A DNA stretch of 64,000 bases, taken from IMG/VR virus record IMGVR_UViG_3300031788_000002, positions 1-64,000 of that record. One strand, 5' to 3'. This DNA is from a virus. Numbering within the stretch: the first letter of the stretch is position 1; each line of letters opens with the position of its first letter. Both the position numbers and the translations under genes were made by a program. This document shows, one piece after another, positions 49,122 through 56,588 of this stretch. The notes beneath the pieces were generated by a model that saw only the letters and a list, made by a program, of their open reading frames with translations, had not been told where the DNA came from and searched no databases.

Positions 49122-50228
49122 TCAGGTTCCGGGTTCACGAATGTCGCCGCCGGTAGCGCAGCAGGGTTTTCCGTCTTCTGTCCAGCCGGTATACCGAACA
49201 GTGAGCTGTTTTCCGATGAGTGCGGGTGCTTCGATGAGCATCCGCCGACGTTTATCCGCGGTCCCTCGTGGAACCACTTCGAAGGGCGCTCCGTTCTTGG
49301 TCTTACAGGTGAAGACCGGCATATCGAGAAACTTGCCCTTGCCGACCGTGTAGCCAACGATCGGAAACTCTGCATCCTCGAAGGCTTTGAACTTGAGCAG
49401 ATCCGGGCTTCGAAAACCGTACCGGTAGGTGCCCTCATTCAAGCGCACGATGCCACCTTCGTAGCCCTCGGCCACAAGCCGATCATGGTGGGCCTGGACG
49501 TCGTTCGGTGAATGGACAGTCCATGTCGGAACACATTTGATGGGGCCGTCCGTATGGGTTTCGAGAAAGGCCGAGAGCCAGACGCAGCGCGTTGACCACG
49601 GCACACTGCTATCGGGGGGCCACGTGGCATCGTAGGCATGGTACTCAATCAGTACCGACTCCGGTTGGGGCTTGCGCACCAACGAGTTAATGCGCTCGAG
49701 GCTCATGCCGTGCGTGTACAGCTCGCCGTCAAGCGTCGTGTGCACAGGTAAAAACGTGCTTAGGGCGTTTGCAATGTGGACCACGCTGTAGGGATCGCCG
49801 CCTCTGGATTGAAGGCGTACGCTGCCGTTGCTCCAATAAGAAAGGCAGCGCAACCCGTTGTACTTGGGCTGCATCGTCGCCGGCCATACGATCCTCTTAA
49901 CGCGATCCTTGAAGTTCAGCGCCAACATAGGCTTGAGCAGGAAGCTCAGCTCCCGCGTCTGGTTGTACTTCTTTTTGCACTGCTTCTTCCACTTCGCGAT
50001 GGCTTCAAACCGTGCTTGTTCCTCCGCCGTCGTGGCGTTGACGCGTCCCACATTCTTGGGAACGCAGCGAAAGCGCGCTTCTTGCTGTTGCCCCTCCTCT
50101 AAACCCCAGCGTACGCAGACATCCGGACCTTCGACCCAGCACAGCCACGTGTTGGTCGTTCCCGTCGCCGTCTTTGCGTAAAGGAGGGGAAGGGGGCTGT
50201 TCCCCTTCCAATTATCAATGTCGTCCAT
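49122..50228 (-). CDS. ATP-dependent DNA ligase
   Basis: The 368-residue enzyme seals DNA nicks. A WGR-like N-terminal domain is followed by NATTAEEQARFEAIAKWKK. The adenylation domain has motif I PKYNGLR with nucleophile Lys, where Asn replaces the usual Asp of KxDG. Motif III (LDGELY), motif IV (EGGIVRL) and motif V (LLKFKAF) follow, then an OB-type C-terminus. A class A promoter precedes it. Confidence 0.92.
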   Translation of the reverse strand: MDDIDNWKGNSPLPLLYAKTATGTTNTWLCWVEGPDVCVRWGLEEGQQQEARFRCVPKNVGRVNATTAEEQARFEAIAKWKKQCKKKYNQTRELSFLLKPMLALNFKDRVKRIVWPATMQPKYNGLRCLSYWSNGSVRLQSRGGDPYSVVHIANALSTFLPVHTTLDGELYTHGMSLERINSLVRKPQPESVLIEYHAYDATWPPDSSVPWSTRCVWLSAFLETHTDGPIKCVPTWTVHSPNDVQAHHDRLVAEGYEGGIVRLNEGTYRYGFRSPDLLKFKAFEDAEFPIVGYTVGKGKFLDMPVFTCKTKNGAPFEVVPRGTADKRRRMLIEAPALIGKQLTVRYTGWTEDGKPCCATGGDIREPGT

Positions 50229-50245
50229 CGTAAGTCTCCGTAATA

Positions 50246-50253
50246 GTTATGCC
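50246..50253 (-). promoter_or_regulatory. Class A promoter element GGCATAAC
   Basis: Minus-strand GGCATAACTATTACGGAG lies 17 nt before the ligase ATG. Confidence 0.5.
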
Positions 50254-50296
50254 AAAAAGTATCTGATGTTTCACGTGTTAGACGGCGCTCAGTACC

Positions 50297-50304
50297 GTTG
50301 TGCC
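50297..50304 (-). promoter_or_regulatory. Second class A element GGCACAAC
   Basis: Minus-strand GGCACAACGGTACTGAG lies 68 nt before the ligase start; it may be a second promoter. Confidence 0.35.
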
Positions 50305-50321
50305 CTAAATCCGTGCGATGT

Positions 50322-50330
50322 TGCTAGACT
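50322..50330 (+). promoter_or_regulatory. Class B extended -10, leaderless-type
   Basis: TGC-TAGACT ends 6 nt before GTG 50337; no SD is present. Confidence 0.5.
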
Positions 50331-50336
50331 GAAGCC

Positions 50337-50678
50337 GTGGCCTCCGACAAGGACAAAAGCGAAGAACGCGCGCAGCAAACAGCGCAGATGAAAATGCGCT
50401 CGGCGATCAACGATGCCTACGCCGCGCTTCAAGGAGATGCGGCCACACAATCCTTCGTGGCATTTACTTTTGAAGAAGCCGTGGACAGCCAGATCGAACG
50501 CATTTCGGGAACCAGTACGCGCTTGCGGCCCAATGAGCTGGATCGCGTGACCGCGATTCAGAACAATTTAACCCAAGCCATTCAAGTCATTAAGCAGTCG
50601 CCCCCGTCGGCCTTCATGGCCCCCGATCCGACGCGGGACGTCAATACACCCGTTACCCCTACAGGGAGTGGATCATGA
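50337..50678 (+). CDS. Small helical protein
   Basis: The 113-residue protein starts at GTG in a leaderless context. Helical with a Pro/Thr-rich tail. It is coupled to the lysin gene by ATGA, so it may regulate or assist it. No family recognised. Confidence 0.7.
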   Translation: MASDKDKSEERAQQTAQMKMRSAINDAYAALQGDAATQSFVAFTFEEAVDSQIERISGTSTRLRPNELDRVTAIQNNLTQAIQVIKQSPPSAFMAPDPTRDVNTPVTPTGSGS

Positions 50679-51274
50679 GAGCAGTGACGGCAGCAGTAGG
50701 TTCTCGTGGAATTGATGCGTTGACCCTTGTGAACACACCCGCCGTGGCCGCTGGGTTGAAGAAAAGCGGTGTTGATTTTGTTGGGCAGTACCTTGGCCGG
50801 GTTACGCCGGCGAGCGTCGCTTGCCTCTTGGAAGCCGGCTTGGCCTTTACACCGATTACTTACGCCGACATCTTCGATCCCAATGACGGGCTTGAGGTAC
50901 TGAAGCTCCTCGGTGCTCCTTCAGGATGCACGGTTTGGCTCGACGTGGAATCGGTAACGACGCTGACGGTCGCTGAATTGCAACAGAAGATCAATGCCTG
51001 GGCGAGTGCCTTGGCAGGCGCGGGGTATCAACCCGGCGTGTACGTGGGCTGCTTGAGCTTGTTGACGAGCGCGGAGCTCTACGCACTCAAGGTGGTGCGC
51101 TACTGGAAGTCGCAGAGCTGCGTACGGGATCGCTTTAACAATCTGGTCGAGCCTACATGCGGTTGGTGCATGTACCAGCTTTACCCCAGCGTTAGCTGGG
51201 CAGGGGTCTGGTCGGACGTCAACTTCGTGCAGCAAGACCATAAGGGGCGCTTGCCTGTCTTGGTGCAGGCGTAG
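50675..51274 (+). CDS. DUF1906 glycoside-hydrolase-like lysin
   Basis: The 199-residue protein has the TIM-barrel hallmarks of DUF1906 (Rv2525c-like): GIDALTLVN, FVGQYLGRV, FTPITYADIF, CTVWLDVES with the acidic pair, GVYVGC, and a C-terminal WSDVNFVQQD. Such domains occur in phage and actinobacterial cell-wall hydrolases. Probably an endolysin or virion muralytic protein next to the tail operon. Confidence 0.85.
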   Translation: MRAVTAAVGSRGIDALTLVNTPAVAAGLKKSGVDFVGQYLGRVTPASVACLLEAGLAFTPITYADIFDPNDGLEVLKLLGAPSGCTVWLDVESVTTLTVAELQQKINAWASALAGAGYQPGVYVGCLSLLTSAELYALKVVRYWKSQSCVRDRFNNLVEPTCGWCMYQLYPSVSWAGVWSDVNFVQQDHKGRLPVLVQA

Positions 51275-51355
51275 CTTTTCTTGACAAGGGATCGAACTTG
51301 TTTTAGCCTTCCCACTCCTTCGTTGGTTCGGGTGATTCGTCGCGTGTGTGCTCTT

Positions 51356-51395
51356 CGAAGACCCGCTGGTTAGCTCCGGCGGGTCTTCGTCTTTG
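51356..51395 (+). terminator. Rho-independent terminator
   Basis: A perfect 11-bp stem (CGAAGACCCGC with GCGGGTCTTCG) is followed by TCTTTGTGG, after the lysin gene. Confidence 0.75.
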
Positions 51396-51400
51396 TGGTG

Positions 51401-51406
51401 TAGAAT
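51401..51406 (+). promoter_or_regulatory. Class B -10 element, leaderless-type
   Basis: TAGAAT ends 6 nt before GTG 51413, right after the terminator. It probably starts the tail operon. Confidence 0.5.
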
Positions 51407-51412
51407 CACGCG

Positions 51413-52072
51413 GTGGCTCTCGACCTACAGATCATCCAACCGCAAAACGCGATTCCCGTTAGTCGCACCACGCTGGTGACCATCGGAGGGCTGCGCGCGC
51501 TGGATGTTTTGGGTTCGGACTTTCGCAGTGTTGATACGGTGTACATCAACGACGTGGAGAGCCCCGATGTCATCGTGGTCAGCGCAACGCGTCTCCTCGC
51601 GCAGTTGCCAAGCAGCTTGCAGAGCTTCCCCGACGTTCAAAGCGTTCAGGTACTGAGCCGCCAGCTGACCCTGTCGAAAAGCAGCGTCCTACGCTTTATC
51701 ATCGGAGATACCCCCGGTACGGTGTTTGGTATTCTTCGGTTGCTTCAGCTCTTCGTGAAAGTGCTTCTGAGTGAACCCGGCAGCGACATATTCAACAAGA
51801 CGTTGGGGGGTGCGCTCCTTCGTTCTGTAGGCACTACCTTTGGCAGCGAAGAGGGCGACAACATTCGAACCAATGCGCTGATCGCGGTAGACCGAACCTC
51901 GCGACAGATCATTTCAATTCAAAGCCGCAATGGTACGCTGCCCCGCGACGAGCGCTTGCTCAGTGCAAAGCTGATGGGCGCCACGTTTTCTCGAGCAAGC
52001 ACGTCCATGTTTCTCAGCATTGAAGTCATGTCCCAGACCGGTGTACCGGCACGAATGAACATGGAGCTATGA
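51413..52072 (+). CDS. Baseplate W/gp25-like protein
   Basis: The 219-residue protein has an Ig-like N-terminal half and a C-terminal part (SDIFNKTLGGALLRSVG, AVDRTSRQIISIQ, DERLLSAKLMGATF) that resembles the gp25/GpW wedge fold. It directly precedes the baseplate J-like gene, as in contractile-tail clusters. The fold assignment is by eye. Confidence 0.65.
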   Translation: MALDLQIIQPQNAIPVSRTTLVTIGGLRALDVLGSDFRSVDTVYINDVESPDVIVVSATRLLAQLPSSLQSFPDVQSVQVLSRQLTLSKSSVLRFIIGDTPGTVFGILRLLQLFVKVLLSEPGSDIFNKTLGGALLRSVGTTFGSEEGDNIRTNALIAVDRTSRQIISIQSRNGTLPRDERLLSAKLMGATFSRASTSMFLSIEVMSQTGVPARMNMEL

Positions 52073-55000
52073 ATGGCCCTGCGCGATTATGAGGCGTTTA
52101 TCCGGCAGTGTGTTGCGGCGTTCGACCCGAACCTCGACACGACTCCCGGCTCGCCGTTCGACAACAAGGTCATTCAGCCCCTCGAGCGCCGTTTAGGCCC
52201 CGATCCCTTTTCGGTGGACTTGATGACCTTTGTCATCGAGCGCTTGCGTCAAGCGTACCCGCAAATGGCCACGGGGGAAGCGGACACTCTGACGGATCTC
52301 TTGGTCAAACCCGTGACCCTGCTCTGGGATCCACTGGTCCGCGAGAACACGCGCGTGCGTCGCAATTTATCGTTTGCGGATCCCAGCACGCTAACTGCTG
52401 AAGAGGCCGATAGCTTGGGCGGCAACTTTTTTGTGCCGCGGCAGCTCGGCAAGTTCTCTCAGGGGACAGGGCGCGTTTACTTCGCAACCCCACAGCAGAT
52501 TACGGTGACCCAAAACAACTTCGTCACGGCACTGGGAGGGCTCATTTTTGTGCCCACGTCGGTGCAGAGCATTCGCAGCGAAGAGATGCTCCTAAACATC
52601 GATACGAACGGTCTTTACTACATCGACATTTCCTTGATCGCGAGCGCCCCGGGAAGCGCGTACGACATCACTCCCAACACGCTGTCGTCCATCGCCAACA
52701 TCCCGTCGGCGGTGCAGATCACCAACCTGGCGCGCTTTCAAGGAGGGGATGACGAAGAGTCCCCCGTGGATTATGCCGGGCGGCTTCAGCAGGGGTTGGG
52801 GGAAAAGAGCTTGGTTACCCTGCGCGGCGCCGCGGCCAAGCTGCTGGAAGCCTTCCCCGCGATCAACCGGTTGAACTTGGTGGGGGCGGGGGACCCGGAG
52901 ATGCAGCGCGACGTGCTCACCGGTGGCGGGCTAGGGCCCATCGTGGCTTCGGGGACCGGGGGCGTGGCCATCAGCGATGGGGGCGATGGGGCATTTACGC
53001 GACGCTTCTTCACCAACGAAGTGAACTTCGACGACGTCGTCGGGTCCGAGACCGATTTTGTGCTGACCGTCTTCGGGGCTGTGTCCGGGGTGGCCGCCGC
53101 TGTCGACATTGCAGTGCAGCGCGTCGTCGATCAAAACAGCGTCGATCTCGTAAGTCCTCTTTTGGTGCTGACGACGTCGGGCATCGCATGGATGCTGCGT
53201 CAGACGCAATTGACGCTAAGCACCATCCCCGGGGGAATTCTCTTTCCCAACACGCCCAACGGGGAACTGGTGGTCCCGAGCGGAACCATTCACATAGGGG
53301 GCGCTTTTGACTCTTACGTGCGCGGCAATGACTTTGATACAGCCACGTTGGCCCTCGCCAATGTGGCGGCAGACACCCCGTTGATTTCGGGTGTGCACGC
53401 GCTCGTTACGGACAACACGGGGGGCGGCGTAACGAACACGTCCTTGGTTACGCTGGCGGATTTGCTGCTTGGAGGGAACTACCAAGCGGGAGACAGCACG
53501 GACACCGTGCTCGCCACCGCCGAGTACGAGGGGTACGCCTTTCAGCTCGAGAACGGACCCAACACGGGAACGTATCGCATTCTTGAGTACTTTCCGGCCA
53601 GTGCCCCGGGGGGAAATCCAGCCCTTCGTGTAGCGGGTGCTTTGGCGGTCAGCACCCTTGTACCGGCGCGCTGGCGGCTTTTCAGTGACATCGACGTCAA
53701 CTTGATTGAACCGAAGCAAACCCATGTGAGCGGGCAGGATTTGGTGGCGACGCAAGGCAGCGCGCTTGTTACTACCGAAGGGGACATCAGCTTTACAGAT
53801 TTTGGCGTCAGTAAAGGCGATACGCTTCGAATCCTTGATGGCCCCAATGCGGGGGATTACACCATCATCGCTAACCCCCTGGTGCCGGATTACGATTACA
53901 TCCAGGTGGACCGGGCGCTTGCTTTCTCGAGTACGGATACAAGTTACACGGTATTCACGCCGAATAGCGGAAGCCTGACGCTGCCACTGGTGCGCATTAC
54001 GAGCGTTGAATTGTTGGACTCCAGCGCGCAGCCGCTTGGTAGCTTTATTCCCTACGCAAAGCCTATCGACATTCAAAGCCGGTCCTTTCAAAATGCTGGG
54101 CAGGGCGTTAAGCACGATCTACGCAACGTTCGTGTAGGGCTCGTCAGCCTTCAGGCGGATCCCACATCGCTGAGCTTTGTCATTGGCGTGGGCGCTACCA
54201 CGTTGACATTTTACTTCCCCACGTTGGCGTACCCTGCGGTTACGGTGACCTTAACCCCGGGCGCGGTTCTTTTAACTGATCTCATCGACCAGCTCAACGA
54301 ACTGCTTTTGGTAGGAACTGGGGGTATTTATGCTGAAGTCATCGTTCAGGTAAACACACGTCAGTTTGGCGTGCGCCCGGTGGGTGACGGCTTCGTAGCC
54401 CTCATCGGGGGTACTGCGCGCACCACCTTATTTGGCTACGCCGATTTGCGCACAACCGCGGATATCCGTACCGACGAAGGCGACACCGTCGACAATTGGT
54501 GGGGTACTCTAAACCCCGCCATCGACCCCATTACAGGGCTGGACGTGGTGCAGATCATCGATGGGCGCAATAGCGGGTTCTACGCGGGTCCTTTCCTTTT
54601 GCAGGCGCAGGACACGACCGACTTTCCCCAGGCCGCAGCCTCCCGTGCTCTGCTCATTGGAAGCTCCCTCGACGCGTTGAGTAATGGGGGCGTCTGCTTT
54701 GCTCCTGATGCCCAGCGCCATGTCATTCTGGGTTCGCGGTCCCTTGGCAGCGCGCGCGTTTACTTCTTGGAACCCACGACGTTCGAGGTCAACGCCAACA
54801 CCGTCTTTACCTACGACGCGGGCGCGACAGGTTTCATTCAGTTCATCCCGGACCCCACGCTGAACCAACAGCAGATTCCGCCTCTACCAAACGGTGTAAC
54901 GCCCACCGATGGGGTGGCTACTGCGGCGGGTACTTCGTTCAGTTCCGCGAGCCAGGACTTTCTTCTTTCGGGCATTAACATTGGGGATCAGCTCTTCATC

Positions 55001-56200
55001 GACAACATTCCCCTGGCTGGTACGGTTGCACTGACCAATCCCGTTGTAGGGGCTGCTGGAACAACGCTGATTTACAGCATTCAAGACAGCCCGGATCGCC
55101 AGCTCGTGTTGGTGCGTGATGACCCAACGATTCCCGCCAATGCCGTTACAATGACGGGCATCATCAACCAGATCAACGCATCCATCGGATTGACAGTGGC
55201 GTCGTACAACGCCAGCAATCAGCTGACGTTCAGCACAAGTCTTCCCTTTGTTATTCGAGCGCAGGGAACAGCAAACCCCATTCTGCTAGGGGATATTCTG
55301 GGGTATGCGGGGCCTCGTGCGTTCAGCGATGAAGACACCAGTAATGCGTCGCCGTACAGTTTGGAGGATGGGTACACCGTCACGGATGTGGGCACGACAA
55401 CGTTAGGGGTAATGCCAGTCTTCACGTCCAGCGACCCCAACTGGCCCGCTACAATGACGAATCAAACCTTTCGCGTACTGCGCAAAGGGGTGCAGCGGGT
55501 ATCCACCACGCAAATGGCTGTGCAGATAGCGGAGGCGGGGCTTTACTACGTGGATGTGCAGCTCGTTAGCATGGGCGCCGGAGACTTCTGGAACATCACC
55601 GACAGTAACCAGATGACGGCCATGGGGTACAAATCCGACGGGTATTACTTAACGACCGCCGATTCCAATTTGACGTTCAGCCTTGTCGAGCGGCCTACCT
55701 TGATCGTGTCCCGAACCATCCTCGAGCAGGGGGTGGATGATGATCCGCGAAACGCGACACAGGTTTCTGGGCAGAACCTTCAGATTGCGTACGATCGCTC
55801 AGACCTCGTGGGATCCGTTCAAGCGTTTGAGATGAGTGAAACGGAGCGGGTTGTTTGTGCGAGCCCCCTAAGCCGCCACCTGATCCCTCATTTCGTGCGC
55901 TTCGACATGACGTACTACGGGGGTAGCGACGAAAGCGTCGTTCTGGCGGATGTGCAGACGTACATCAAGAACATTTACCCAACGGATGGGCTGGACGCGT
56001 CCGAAGTTCAACAGTTGGCGGGTAATCGGGGAGCGACCAAGGTCACGAACCCACTGACCCTCCTCGCAGTGGTTCACTACGAAGACCGCTCCGTTTACAT
56101 TCAGCGGTCCCAGGATTCTCTGGGTGTCAGCCGTCTAAATGCGTTCTTCCCTGATGTGCTCAACATCACGCGCAGTCTTTCGAGCACGAGTAACCTATAA
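52073..56200 (+). CDS. Baseplate J-like giant protein
   Basis: The 1375-residue protein starts with no gap after the previous stop. The N-terminus (ALRDYEAFIRQCVAAFDPN) and the segment near residues 190-240 (ASAPGSAYDITPNTLSSI, ITNLARFQGGDDEES) are typical of baseplate J/gp6-type wedge proteins. The C-terminus (MTYYGGSDESVVLADVQTYI) also fits. Several hundred residues of beta-rich modules are inserted between. It builds the baseplate ring of a contractile tail. Confidence 0.85.
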   Translation: MALRDYEAFIRQCVAAFDPNLDTTPGSPFDNKVIQPLERRLGPDPFSVDLMTFVIERLRQAYPQMATGEADTLTDLLVKPVTLLWDPLVRENTRVRRNLSFADPSTLTAEEADSLGGNFFVPRQLGKFSQGTGRVYFATPQQITVTQNNFVTALGGLIFVPTSVQSIRSEEMLLNIDTNGLYYIDISLIASAPGSAYDITPNTLSSIANIPSAVQITNLARFQGGDDEESPVDYAGRLQQGLGEKSLVTLRGAAAKLLEAFPAINRLNLVGAGDPEMQRDVLTGGGLGPIVASGTGGVAISDGGDGAFTRRFFTNEVNFDDVVGSETDFVLTVFGAVSGVAAAVDIAVQRVVDQNSVDLVSPLLVLTTSGIAWMLRQTQLTLSTIPGGILFPNTPNGELVVPSGTIHIGGAFDSYVRGNDFDTATLALANVAADTPLISGVHALVTDNTGGGVTNTSLVTLADLLLGGNYQAGDSTDTVLATAEYEGYAFQLENGPNTGTYRILEYFPASAPGGNPALRVAGALAVSTLVPARWRLFSDIDVNLIEPKQTHVSGQDLVATQGSALVTTEGDISFTDFGVSKGDTLRILDGPNAGDYTIIANPLVPDYDYIQVDRALAFSSTDTSYTVFTPNSGSLTLPLVRITSVELLDSSAQPLGSFIPYAKPIDIQSRSFQNAGQGVKHDLRNVRVGLVSLQADPTSLSFVIGVGATTLTFYFPTLAYPAVTVTLTPGAVLLTDLIDQLNELLLVGTGGIYAEVIVQVNTRQFGVRPVGDGFVALIGGTARTTLFGYADLRTTADIRTDEGDTVDNWWGTLNPAIDPITGLDVVQIIDGRNSGFYAGPFLLQAQDTTDFPQAAASRALLIGSSLDALSNGGVCFAPDAQRHVILGSRSLGSARVYFLEPTTFEVNANTVFTYDAGATGFIQFIPDPTLNQQQIPPLPNGVTPTDGVATAAGTSFSSASQDFLLSGINIGDQLFIDNIPLAGTVALTNPVVGAAGTTLIYSIQDSPDRQLVLVRDDPTIPANAVTMTGIINQINASIGLTVASYNASNQLTFSTSLPFVIRAQGTANPILLGDILGYAGPRAFSDEDTSNASPYSLEDGYTVTDVGTTTLGVMPVFTSSDPNWPATMTNQTFRVLRKGVQRVSTTQMAVQIAEAGLYYVDVQLVSMGAGDFWNITDSNQMTAMGYKSDGYYLTTADSNLTFSLVERPTLIVSRTILEQGVDDDPRNATQVSGQNLQIAYDRSDLVGSVQAFEMSETERVVCASPLSRHLIPHFVRFDMTYYGGSDESVVLADVQTYIKNIYPTDGLDASEVQQLAGNRGATKVTNPLTLLAVVHYEDRSVYIQRSQDSLGVSRLNAFFPDVLNITRSLSSTSNL

Positions 56201-56202
56201 TG

Positions 56203-56571
56203 TCAACGGTGTACTCCGCTGACATCATCATCCAGGGGGATGGTGGGTACGAAGTGGCCTTCGTCGACGATCAATCCACTGCGTGGGTTCATCAAGAGCT
56301 TGCACGAAAGGCAGCGCAGAAGCGCTTGCGCCGTTGCGCAGTCTGGAAGCCATGTGGTGCCGGCACCCCGTGCACCACCGATAAATTCACGGATCATGTC
56401 GCTGCGGCAGCTCGGGCACACGAATTGGTTGTAGAAGGCGGCGTCTGCCTTGGCAGCCGGCGCAATTGCATCCGTGTATCCTTGAATGGCCTTGCGCGCG
56501 ACGTCCGGGTTCAGCGTTTGAACCGCGCCGCGGGCTTGCGCAAAGTCAGCCAGCGTTATGGTCTTCGACAT
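56203..56571 (-). CDS. Antisense zinc-ribbon protein in the tail operon
   Basis: The 122-residue protein has CPSCRSDM and CLSCKLLM, a zinc ribbon, after a helical N-terminus. It is transcribed against the tail operon from a class B promoter 6 nt before its ATG and ends 3 nt from the baseplate gene. It looks like a moron with its own control. Confidence 0.75.
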   Translation of the reverse strand: MSKTITLADFAQARGAVQTLNPDVARKAIQGYTDAIAPAAKADAAFYNQFVCPSCRSDMIREFIGGARGAGTTWLPDCATAQALLRCLSCKLLMNPRSGLIVDEGHFVPTIPLDDDVSGVHR

Positions 56572-56577
56572 CGAATG

Positions 56578-56586
56578 AGGGTAGCA
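56578..56586 (-). promoter_or_regulatory. Class B extended -10, leaderless-type
   Basis: Minus-strand TGC-TACCCT ends 6 nt before ATG 56571. The same bases carry the SD (GAGGG) of the + gene at 56589. Confidence 0.45.
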
Positions 56587-56588
56587 GA

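Noticed and set aside
53216-54115. 299-codon minus-strand ORF inside the baseplate gene
   Set aside because: No SD or promoter, and the opposite strand is a well-supported baseplate J-like gene.
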